A stretch of DNA of 9,758 nucleotides, from the NCBI GenBank assembly GCA_030592625.1, contig JAUVIY010000078.1:1-9758 (forward strand), given 5' to 3'. Under the pieces are notes generated by a model. That model worked only from the letters and a program-made list of their open reading frames with translations. It made no database searches and was not told the origin of the DNA. A program made the position numbers and the translations under genes. Source of the stretch: Spirochaeta sp. (GTDB lineage: Bacteria > Spirochaetota > Spirochaetia > DSM-2461). This document shows positions 1-7,300 of this stretch, piece by piece (the first letter of the stretch is position 1; every line of letters begins with the position of its first letter).

Positions 1-782
1 CAGTGTGCTGTTCAAACCGGTATCCAGTGGGTGGAAACAGGGCTGAGTCCAGCAACGGGCGGGTAATATCGCTGGTATTGGGTATCAGAAGGACGTAGGT
101 CTGCCGGGGAACGTGCAGGAGTAAACGGTGAGTTCAGGCGATCCGGCTCGAATCCCGGAGGCGACCGGCCAATCTTTATCAGATGGCGTAGGATGTGTTT
201 GATCTCGTCAGGATTCTCGATTATGGCGATAACCGTCATTTCCGCACCACATCGTGAACAGATGAAAGGATCCACCTCATAGACCTTGGCCAAGAGTCGG
301 GCCAATGACCTTGGGTGCGGTAGGCATATAGCCCGTACCGGCGTATTAACTGTACCCCCTTCGGCGGGATATGCTGGGTGAGTTCGGCGAGGAAGTCGAT
401 GGCTTCAAACACTATTATCAATACTAAATCCCGAATGTCACCATGAGAGGAGATTTCGGGCGAAGGATCTATTGAGAAGATCTCTCTCGACAAAGAGCTT
501 GATGATGCGACGCCGGAAAATCTCAATGAATGGGTTAGAGTCCGGAGAACGGAATATAGAAGAAGGTTCCTTCATCATCGAAGCCGCCTTTGAGGGCAAT
601 TACGTGGTGGTGTGGATTCCATCGGAGCATATCCCCGAATGTCTGGTAGGTAATGACCATCCCGGTCAGAAGTGGCCGGCCGGCGGCTTTGTTGTAGAAC
701 TCGCGCAGAAGTTGGTAGATAAGCTTCGAGACATCCGCGAACAGACTTCGATCATGGTGAAAAAACGGACGAAGCGCTGGGG
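1..782 (-). pseudogene. Decayed IS91-family (HUH/Y2) transposase
   Basis: This is a remnant of an IS91-type rolling-circle transposase read on the minus strand in three frame pieces. The upstream piece (about 540-782) contains the HUH nuclease motif WNPHHHV (601-621) and reads TGMVITYQTFGDMLRW before it and GTFFYIPFSG after it. The next piece (about 410-540) reads IFRRRIIKLF and SWxHSGFSIDN, with a stop at the x. The third (about 305-410) reads FLAELTQHIPPKGVQLIRRY. The last (12-305) carries the zinc-like CSRCGAEM motif and ILRHLIKIGRSPPG, typical of the family's C-terminus. Compared with the family layout as I know it, the N-terminus is missing, about 50 residues are lost near 408-412, and a similar stretch is lost near 303-306. 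Frames change at about 540, 410 and 305, so it cannot be active. Family assignment is confident; deletion sizes are estimates. Confidence 0.88.
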
Positions 783-812
783 TGGGTACCTGTATCCTTT
801 TTTATTCCCTAT

Positions 813-1016
813 TCACAGGGTTTTTTGGTTTTCTATCCATCTTTCCACATCACGGCGCATTGCTGAATCTTCAAGATATTCCTTCTAACTCAGATCGGAA
901 AACAGATGGGAATCTTCCAGTTCAGTACCGAGAAAATCCAAAATAAACAGGCACCTGTTTTTATCAATTGGGCTCAACAATCGGGACCGGGCTTTTAGCA
1001 GGTCTCGGACAGCCAT
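813..1016 (-). pseudogene. Truncated HepT-like (DUF86) antitoxin relic
   Basis: From the ATG at 1016 the minus strand reads MAVRDLLKARSRLL, then CLFILDFLGTELEDSHLFSD, a TAG at 885-887, then KEYLEDSAMRRDVERWIEN, and stops at 813. The pattern ILDFLxxELxD...xxYLED...RRxVERWIEN resembles the N-terminal half of HepT/DUF86 proteins, the HEPN-fold partners of MNT-type nucleotidyltransferases. In relatives as I remember them, a Trp stands where the TAG is, so a TGG to TAG change is likely. After WIEN the sequence loses similarity, about 30 bases before the IS91 relic begins, so the missing C-terminal half was probably lost when that element arrived. No nucleotidyltransferase partner is visible next to it. 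Assignment rests on motif memory and is moderate. Confidence 0.55.
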
Positions 1017-1282
1017 GCGCCAACAATGTTACTACTTGCGTCACGATAGCCTCACCTGTGTGCAATCCATGAAACATTGTTCTTGCGGGTTCATGATATC
1101 CTCTCTGGTGATGTGATGTTTTCCAGAAAAGTTTGTTCATGAACCCGTTTCTGTCAAGCTTCTTGATGCTCCAAGCCCTAATGCAGTCCTACCGGCCGAC
1201 TTTTCTCATCGATTTATGGAAGACCTGTTCTTGGTCTGGCATTTTTACCCTATCGTTGATTGATGTACAGAATGAAAGTTCA
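1017..1282. other. Gene-poor gap with no recognisable feature
   Basis: Between the hepT-like relic and the truncated epimerase I see only short open frames on both strands. One plus-strand reading (about 1117-1263) has a protein-like composition (FPEKFVHEPVSVKLLDAPSP...), but it has no start codon with a ribosome binding site and resembles nothing I know. The stretch probably holds degraded coding sequence, perhaps the lost C-terminal end of the epimerase region or another relic. Confidence 0.4.
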
Positions 1283-1933
1283 TCACCAATCATGGTGGAG
1301 CAAGTGATCGCCAAAGTAAGCCCACTGGCCCTTTTGGACGGCAGAGAAAATCATGGACATGGGTGTGATGCCCTCGATTTGGGAGAGGTCTCCGTCAATT
1401 AAGGGTGTGCCATAAGCCAGGGGGAAGCGCACCACCCTGACCGGCAGCCTGTCCTTGTACGAGAGAGCCACTTTCTCCGCCTCGGTCTTCGCCCTGGAAT
1501 AAGCCATATTTTCGGGTTGGTAGGGATAGGTCTCATCAGCAGGTGGATTCTTGATATTACCCATCACGCCGCAAGTGCTGACATGGACAAAGCTTTTAAC
1601 GCCACCCTGACTTAGGCAAGCCTCCATCAAGTTACGCGTGCCGTCTACATTGATGCGAAAACAAATATCTTCTGGCGTGTCCATTCTTCCGCCGCCGCCC
1701 AGGTGGAAGACAGTATCCACACCTTTCACTGCCTCCCCAAGCGAATTCTTATCGGTCAGATCGCCTATAACTAATTTCGCTCCCAATCCACTCAAGAATT
1801 GGACGGCTGCTTTGGGGCTTGAGTGGCGGACGAGACACTTTATATTCTCACCCTTTTCGGTCAGGTCTTTTGCCAGATGGGTGCCGATGAAGCCGGTCGC
1901 GCCGGTGATTAGTATTAATTCATTTGTTTTCAT
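1283..1933 (-). CDS. NAD-dependent epimerase/dehydratase (extended SDR), C-terminally truncated
   Basis: The product is a nucleotide-binding Rossmann-fold oxidoreductase of the extended short-chain dehydrogenase family. Residues 7-17 hold the NAD(P)-binding beta-turn-alpha with GATGFIG, D58 sits in the conserved GDLTD segment, and the active site shows STCG (119-122) and YSRAK (145-149), the YxxxK catalytic pair. I chose the ATG at 1933 because AAGGAGA lies 8 bases upstream and the Rossmann strand starts immediately. A longer reading to 2083 adds 50 unlikely residues and no binding site. The protein is 216 residues, whereas relatives usually have about 300 or more. It follows the family pattern to WAYFGD (residue 209) and then ends in HLLHHDW, so most of the substrate-binding domain is missing, probably by frameshift or deletion. 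It may be a pseudogene. The merR-like gene lies 211 bases upstream in the same direction. The substrate cannot be told. Confidence 0.8.
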   Translation of the reverse strand: MKTNELILITGATGFIGTHLAKDLTEKGENIKCLVRHSSPKAAVQFLSGLGAKLVIGDLTDKNSLGEAVKGVDTVFHLGGGGRMDTPEDICFRINVDGTRNLMEACLSQGGVKSFVHVSTCGVMGNIKNPPADETYPYQPENMAYSRAKTEAEKVALSYKDRLPVRVVRFPLAYGTPLIDGDLSQIEGITPMSMIFSAVQKGQWAYFGDHLLHHDW

Positions 1934-2047
1934 TGTGGGATTCTCCTTCTTTTGCTTTACACATTTTCTGGATGTCGCTCCGCCTTTGATTTCGAACGTG
2001 TAGCACTCAATCGACGTATCAGAAAAATATCTAACGGCGGTTGAGTA

Positions 2048-2080
2048 AAATGACAGCATTACCGTCATTTGTATCGATAC
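2048..2080. promoter_or_regulatory. Inverted repeat plus adjacent palindrome upstream of epimerase
   Basis: AAATGAC at 2048-2054 is mirrored by GTCATTT at 2064-2070 with a 9-base spacer, and is followed directly by the 10-base palindrome GTATCGATAC (2071-2080). Both lie in the 211-base gap between the regulator and the epimerase, about 115-145 bases before the epimerase start. They could be a protein-binding site or chance symmetry. I could not find a convincing promoter next to them. Confidence 0.25.
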
Positions 2081-2144
2081 CATGCCCTTCAGGGTAAACC
2101 TTAGCGGAATTTATAAATTTTTAAGTAAGTGAAACATGCCTAAT

Positions 2145-2843
2145 TCATTTCCCCTTACCTCCTATCATTATCTGGCGGCGGAGTTTGGCTCGTAGCAAGG
2201 CGTGAATCAGGTCAGCCGTTTCCTTGAGCTGCTGAGATCGTTCTAGCGTTGGTTTTGCTGAACCAGCCAGCTTATAAAATAGATTGAATTCTTCCTGAAC
2301 CGACATTCGCATTGCTGCCCCATAAGTAGAAAAATCATCCAGACTGGCATTTAGTTTTAACTCTTGGGCAATCAACTCTGCCACTTTAAGGTCATCTTCG
2401 TCGTAGTAGTGCTGCCCGTCGCCGTTTGCGTGGGGAAAGAGTAACCCCATCTCTTCTAGGCGGGCGATGGCGGCGGGAGAGAGATCAGTGTTCTCAGCTA
2501 ATTGCACTCGACTGAGGGGGGTGAAATCAGGGTCGTAGCTCAAGGGGCGATAGAGCGATTCCAGAAAGGCGATCTCGGCTTCTTGATCTTTGGCGTGTTC
2601 CAGCTTGGCAAGCATTTGACGGATCACATTCAGTGGGTAATGACGTTTTGATTGAAGGTGTTTGATCAGTCGAATGCGAGCGATGTCGTCATCGCTGTAT
2701 AAGCGGTGTCCGCCAGATGTGCGTTGGGGATGAAGCAACCCCGCTTTCTCCAGGAAACGCAGGCTACTGGAGGTGAGGTCGGGGAATTCCTTTTGCAGTA
2801 ACGCCACAACTTTGCCGATACTCATATATTTCTTTACGTCCAT
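2145..2843 (-). CDS. MerR-family transcriptional regulator with two HTH domains
   Basis: This 232-residue protein starts with a MerR-type winged helix-turn-helix (residues 8-75), shown by SSLRFLEKAGLLHPQRTSGG followed by HRLYSDDDIARI, the usual R-x-L-E-x-x-G-L-x-x-P-x-R-T-x-G-G-x-R-x-Y pattern. A second, more divergent MerR-like domain lies at about 109-160 (LSPAAIARLEEMGLL, then YYDEDDLKVAEL). The C-terminal 65 residues look helical and lack the cysteine pattern of metal-sensing MerR proteins, so the signal is unknown. The ATG at 2843 has GGGAG six bases upstream; an internal ATG at residue 7 is a weaker alternative. A palindrome sits over its own promoter, so it probably controls itself, and it may also control the epimerase downstream. 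The gene looks complete, unlike its neighbours on both sides. Confidence 0.9.
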   Translation of the reverse strand: MDVKKYMSIGKVVALLQKEFPDLTSSSLRFLEKAGLLHPQRTSGGHRLYSDDDIARIRLIKHLQSKRHYPLNVIRQMLAKLEHAKDQEAEIAFLESLYRPLSYDPDFTPLSRVQLAENTDLSPAAIARLEEMGLLFPHANGDGQHYYDEDDLKVAELIAQELKLNASLDDFSTYGAAMRMSVQEEFNLFYKLAGSAKPTLERSQQLKETADLIHALLRAKLRRQIMIGGKGK

Positions 2844-2855
2844 GTTTGGCTCCCA

Positions 2856-2884
2856 AATATAAACTTCAAGTTGAAGTTTATATT
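2856..2884. promoter_or_regulatory. 29-bp perfect palindrome, likely operator of the MerR-type regulator
   Basis: The arms are AATATAAACTTCAA and its exact reverse complement, 14 bases each around a single central base (2870). It begins 13 bases upstream of the regulator's ATG and overlaps the promoter's -10 box and expected start site. This position suits autoregulation. Further TAAGTCT, AAAGTCA and TTTAAGTTT blocks, partly similar to the arms, lie just upstream at 2894-2919. Confidence 0.75.
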
Positions 2885-2908
2885 ACCAAAGCCTAAGTCT
2901 AAAGTCAA
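2880..2908 (-). promoter_or_regulatory. Sigma70-type promoter of the MerR-type regulator
   Basis: On the minus strand, TTGACT (2903-2908) and TAATAT (2880-2885) form -35 and -10 boxes with a 17-base spacer, close to the consensus. Transcription would start near 2873, inside the palindrome. The spacer has the standard length, unlike the 19-20 bases of classic MerR-activated promoters, so repression by occlusion is the more likely mode. The insertion sequence upstream ends at 2933 and leaves the promoter intact. Confidence 0.7.
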
Positions 2909-2932
2909 GGTTTAAGTTTGCGAGCGTCGGGG

Positions 2933-2956
2933 CGTGGTGTAGCTTTATTACATCTG
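2933..2956 (+). repeat. Left terminal inverted repeat of the rve-type IS
   Basis: 24 bases, 22 of which match the reverse complement of 4161-4184. The core GTAGCTTTATTACATCTG is identical at both ends. Confidence 0.85.
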
Positions 2957-3873
2957 CCTCAAAAATGGAAAGATCTCCACATTACCCGATACTGTAATCA
3001 GTCAGCTATGTTCAACTTCACCAAGGATCTACTGTTAGCCATCTTTAAAATCGTTACGACCAAGCGTAAGAATCTGATTTTCATGCTGTTGATGCTGCGA
3101 AAGCAGAATGAGATTCTGAAACGGCAGATCGAATCTCGGAATGAACGGCTTCGCCCATCCTCCTCCGATCGCTGTCACTGGCAATGATCTCAGCTGTATC
3201 AACGTTGGCCAAATCACATCTTCAGATATTCAAGCCGGATACAGTCCTGGCTTGGCAACGGAGATTGATTTCCAGGAGTTGGACTTACCCGAAGAGGAAG
3301 CCAGGACGGAAGCCTGTAACTACTGAGATCAAGAACCTGATTCTGGAGATGAAGAATGAAAACAGCTTGTGGGGCTGTCGAAGAATTGCTGACGAACTGG
3401 TCAAACTAAGAATCGATATCCATCACACGACGGTCAATCGAATCATTCAAGATTTCTGCAAGAAAGGAATGATCGCCACGTCAGGCTCATTGTGATTCTC
3501 TGTACGGCATGGATTTCATGACAATCGATACAATCTTCGGCAAACGGTTCTATCTCTTGATCGTCCTGAAACTCAGCACTCGAGAAATAGTTTATCGGGA
3601 TATCACTGAGTACCCAACTAAAGAATTCGTTCGGCAGAGGATTATCGAGATTCAGGATCGGAATCCTGGACAGAAGTACCTGATTCATGACAACGCACTT
3701 CAGTTCACTTCAATCGAATATCCGGCTTATGGAATTGAAGGAGTTCTCACTTCGGTTGGTGCTCCGATTATGAATGCCTACATCGAACGGGTGATCGGAA
3801 CAATTTGGAGGGAGGCTTTGGACCACTTCCTTCTGGTCTCAGAGAGGCAAATCCGGAATGTTGTTTCAGAGGA

Positions 3874-3908
3874 GGTTTTTTCAAAACCCGCTGATTTTTG
3901 AAAAAACC
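3874..3908. repeat. Hairpin 1 of the small element
   Basis: GGTTTTTTCAAAA (3874-3886) pairs perfectly with TTTTGAAAAAACC (3896-3908), with a 9-base loop. Confidence 0.85.
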
Positions 3909-3918
3909 AAGACCTTTA

Positions 3919-3957
3919 GAAAAGTTATTTTGTTTCATATAAACAAAATAACTTTTC
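3919..3957. repeat. Hairpin 2 of the small element
   Basis: GAAAAGTTATTTTGTTT (3919-3935) and its exact reverse complement (3941-3957) form a perfect 17-base stem with loop CATAT. This is the longest stem of the element. Confidence 0.9.
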
Positions 3958-3968
3958 GACCCAATAAC

Positions 3969-4004
3969 GAGATTCTTACAAAATGGCTATTTTAAAAGAA
4001 TCTC
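3969..4004. repeat. Hairpin 3 of the small element
   Basis: GAGATTCTT (3969-3977) pairs with AAGAATCTC (3996-4004). The pairing continues after two mismatches with AAAAT/ATTTT, giving a 16-position stem with loop GGCT. Confidence 0.8.
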
Positions 4005-4160
4005 AGAGTATATCGATTACTACAATCGACTTCGGCCTCATCAGGGAATTGCGAGTATTCCAGCCGGCAGAAAGACGGTAGGTGATGGCAAGAAAGTTAA
4101 ACTGCCAATACTGTCGGGATTGCATCATCACTATTATCGAAGTAGTGCCTGAAACCGGCC

Positions 4161-4184
4161 CAGATGTAATAAAGCTACGGCACG
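4161..4184 (-). repeat. Right terminal inverted repeat of the rve-type IS
   Basis: Reverse complement partner of 2933-2956, with 22 of 24 bases matching. It begins 8 bases after the transposase stop codon. Confidence 0.85.
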
Positions 4185-4326
4185 GGGTAGTTCCGGCGAG
4201 CAGGACGTTCCGGAGATTTTAGTTTTTCGCTAATGATCGTTAGATGTCCCACCCCGTATCAGTAAACGAGGTGGATAGATTTACCGCGCTTAGAATCAGG
4301 CCGTCTATACCTGTACTTCTTTTCTC
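4185..4326. other. Intergenic gap between the IS and the end of the envelope operon
   Basis: This 142-base gap follows the stop of the last operon gene on the minus strand. It holds an 8-base stem (4249-4256 with 4267-4274, one G-T pair) and a near-palindrome around 4230-4243, neither followed by a T-run on the minus strand. I therefore cannot call an intrinsic terminator. Nothing else is visible. Confidence 0.4.
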
Positions 4327-7300
4327 TCAAAATCGGAATATCAGCCCGATATGCTGGGTAGAGAACTGGGAAGGACCTCCGGAGGTCTGCACGTAGTGGT
4401 AGTCCGCACCGATCTCAAGAGCCAGAAAGCGGTTCAAATCGAAATCCACACCCAGACCGGCATTGAAACCGAATGCAATGTCGTTCCCGGGAAAGTACAA
4501 TCCCGGGCCGGCACCGACGAACACCCGAAGACTCCGGTTCTGCCTCAGGAAATAACGGACGTTGGCAGAGATATTGATGAAATAAGAGTCTGCGGTTCCT
4601 GAATTGCTAGCGAAAAAGTGCTGGTACCCCAGAATGGCATTCAAACTGATCTTCGAAGTCATTTCCCACCCGAAATCGGCGAAGAACGACACCCCCGGTC
4701 CGACGGTATTGGCGAGGGTATCAAGGGGGATCGCAGCCCCGGTATGAACTCCCGCCGACATCCCCTTATATTCTTTGGATTCGATTTCCAGCCCGATGTC
4801 CACTTCGTCCTCTTCGCCGATTTCAATGACATAGAGAGTGTCGCTGATCTTTTCCGCGTTCTCGATACCGTCAAGCCATTTTCGAACCTCATCATCGTGG
4901 TAGAAGATGTATCCGAAGGAGGCGATGGGCTCGAACATCGTGTATTCGTTTCCGTTGATGGTGAGCGAATCTCCGGTGTCGTAGTAGGCGTAAACCAGGT
5001 ATTCCAGGAAGGAATCGGTTCCGGTTGGTTCCTCCGTCTCGATTCCGTTGACCATTTTCCAGTAGGCGCCGGTCCTTTTCGGGGCCGCGATCAGACCTTC
5101 AGCGGCTTTCATCGCCTTCGGGTCGATTTCACGATCCTCAGTCCATTCCTGTTTGACGATTTCCAGAATCACCCTGTGTTTTTCCATATTTTCCGGCGGC
5201 GCTCCGATTCCAACCGCACTGATTCTGGCCGTATCATTCACCGTGGAACTTACCTGGAAATTTATATTGTTCCAGTAACTCTTCCGGACGATATTCCCGT
5301 CGGCAGCGAAAATTTCCGCATAGACACATTGGTGGTCCTGAACATCACGGAAGTGCTCATAATAGCCGTCCCCGGAGGTGACGTCCCAGTTCATATGGAA
5401 GAGATCGTCCCCCCCGCCGGGAACCGGCTTTGAACCCGTCGGATTCGTATACGGCGTCGTCGGGGATGTCTCGGGGATGATAGTCCAGTTTCCATCCTGG
5501 AGCAGGGTGGCGCCCCACTTGGCGACACGGAAGAGCACTTTAACGTTGTCGATATCACCGGTGGCGTTGTTGTGGACCCTGGCCGCCATAGGAATTGTGA
5601 AAGGGTCCGAATCGATGTTGACTGTATTCAGGATGTTGAATCCGTCCCAGATGCCGATGTCCGACCAGCTGTTGAAATACACCCCCGTGCTGTCCCCGAA
5701 TGCCGAATCCCGCCGGGCACCGCCCCACTGCCAGGCCGGGAAATTCGTTGCGGCGGTCAGGCTGCCTTCCGCCCAGGGGGCTTCCCTGGGCCATCGGAAC
5801 TGTGTGCCATAGTCCTCCATTCCGAAGGTATCGGTCCTGTCGGTAACCCGAATAACATTGGCATAAAAGAGGAAGCTGTCGGTCAGGTCCACCCAGTTGG
5901 CCCCCCCCTCGGCAACCTCAATGGGAACCCGCAATTCGACATGCCAGGAGTAGTTGTCCACCCCTTCCTCGAAGGAATGCACCCGGGCGTAGAAGCCCGG
6001 ATCGGCCTCTGTGGCCGCTTCGGTGATGCCCGAGGTAATCTCCGACCAGCTGTCGCTGTCCTGGTAGTACAGGACGGCCTGGGGTGCCTGATTGAAATGC
6101 ATGCCGTCTGCCGCACCCTCGCCGGCGCCGGCGTCGTCATGGACCGGGAAGATGGAGAGCCGCCGATCGTTCGCCGGAGTCGGGGTCGCTCTGTCCGGCC
6201 GGAAGGTGAGTACGATGACGTCGTCCGCGTCGAACGCCGAGTCGTGATTTACTTCAAAAGAGAGATAGAGGTAGGGAGACAAGGTTAAGTTCTGAGGGCG
6301 GAGACACTGAATCGCCACCGGATTATCGGTGCCGCTGGCGAAGGTTGCCCGGAAGGCGTTGTGCCATCCCGTCTCAATGACATCATCGCCGTTTCCCTCC
6401 AGAATCCCGTCTCCATCAGTGTCTGTGGGCACAAGGACTCCGTCGATAACCGGAAAACCCGGCTCTCCCGGCAGCGCGGCCATCGGTGGGAAATTAATGT
6501 TGTCAATGGGAGTGACGTAAATGTCATTCGAAGTGTAGGTGCTTGATAATCCGTAGTCGTCGGTAATAGTCAGTTCGACGTTTTGCACCCCCGTTTCGGT
6601 ATAGTTGTAGTTCGTTGTGTGAGGGGACGCATCATTCGAATCCCCGGTATCGAATTCACTTCCGTCCACCTTCCAGCTCAAGGTGTAGTCGGTTGCATTC
6701 GCATCGTTGTCCCCATCCCCTTCGGTGAAAGGATCGCCATGGTCGACGTCCGCGTTAAAATTTACGAACAGCGGGCCGTCGCCGTGCGGCGGAACGGTTA
6801 CCGGAGAAAGAATCCTGATACCGGAAGGGGCCTTCGGCGGATTCTTGACATACAGAACACAGGAATCAGTGGCAATGCAGCCGTTGGCCGCGGCCCGAAT
6901 AGTGACGGAGATGTCGTACCGGGCGTTGGGGTCCCCGACGGGTACAGCATCCAGAACGTACGGATCGGGATTCTCGACGGTTTCCGCAGGCAGCGCCGTG
7001 CCGGATCCGTTGAAGTCCCAAGTGAACGACTGCCCCCCGGCGATAGGATTCTCCCAATCCGAGTTCGTAAGGCCGAAATCGATGCTGCCCCCGCTGTTGA
7101 TGAGGTACTCCCCGGCACTGCTGATAGAGAGAATTCCGCCGGGAGGGGGGAGGGTAACAGTGGGTTCCTCGATATCGACATCGACAGCGCCGACGGGAAT
7201 TCCCGAAACCAGGACAACATCGACCCCAGATATGTCTGATGCAGAAGTAATGACATCGAGATTATGTCCTGCGGTCATACCGGTGACGGTAAAAGTCCAA

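Larger units (their letters stand above)
3872..4004. mobile_element. 133-bp MITE-like element of three hairpins
   Basis: A short AT-rich insertion lies in the transposase relic. Its ends are imperfect inverted repeats, GAGGTTTTTTCAAAA at the left and the reverse complement of GAGATTCTTTTAAAA at the right (12 of 15 match). AGAG flanks both sides (3868-3871 and 4005-4008), and the match extends to TCAGAG. Taking out 137 bases (element plus one repeat) joins VSE to YIDYYN in frame, which sets the insertion point precisely. It consists of three successive stem-loops and has no coding capacity. A non-autonomous element mobilised in trans is the likely nature; the mobilising family is unknown. Confidence 0.8.
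3008..4152 (+). pseudogene. Frameshifted rve-type (DDE) transposase, interrupted by a small element
   Basis: The ATG at 3008 opens MFNFTKDLLLAIFKIVTTKR, the usual hydrophobic start of this transposase type, followed by a lysine/arginine-rich segment. Near 3165-3184 the frame changes, and reading resumes with LQIFKPDTVLAWQRRLI and NSLWGCRRIADEL (helix-turn-helix part) up to a stop at 3493. A stretch before the catalytic core seems deleted. From about 3497 the core reads SLYGMDFMTIDTIFG (first Asp), LIHDNALQF (second Asp) and NAYIERVIGTIWREALDHF (Glu), so the DDE triad survives. After VSE (3871) a 133-base element interrupts the gene. The tail then continues from 4009 as YIDYYNRLRPHQGI and GLHHHYYRSSA to the TGA at 4150-4152. 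With two frame breaks and an insertion it cannot be functional. Confidence 0.88.
2933..4184 (+). mobile_element. Decayed DDE (rve-type) insertion sequence with terminal inverted repeats
   Basis: The element is bounded by 24-base inverted repeats at 2933-2956 and 4161-4184 that share CGTG, then two mismatches, then GTAGCTTTATTACATCTG. Between them lies a broken transposase on the plus strand. The span is 1252 bases, about 1115 without the later 137-base insertion. Both outer flanks are G-rich (GGGG left, GGG right), so the target duplication cannot be read clearly. The left end lies 25 bases beyond the -35 box of the MerR-type regulator. I place it with the IS481/IS3-like rve transposases but cannot name the exact family. 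Confidence 0.85.

Noticed and set aside
472..888. Plus-strand open frame of 138 codons
   Set aside because: It lies opposite the IS91-type transposase relic, whose HUH motif reads on the minus strand, and its own product shows no recognisable features.
1133..1402. Plus-strand open frame of 89 codons overlapping the epimerase end
   Set aside because: No ribosome binding site, no known motif, and half of it is antisense to the conserved epimerase.
1934..2083. Extended N-terminus of the epimerase up to 2083
   Set aside because: The added 50 residues do not resemble the family, and a good ribosome binding site stands just before the internal ATG at 1933.
2108..2119. Palindrome AATTTATAAATT downstream of the regulator gene
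   Set aside because: It is short and purely A/T, so chance symmetry is likely, and no promoter or terminator features accompany it.
3868..4008. The hairpin element as three separate unrelated terminators
   Set aside because: The restored transposase frame, the matching outer ends and the flanking repeat show one insertion rather than independent terminators.
4249..4274. Hairpin after the last operon gene as a possible terminator
   Set aside because: The 8-base stem has a 10-base loop and no T-run follows it on the minus strand, so an intrinsic terminator is not supported.
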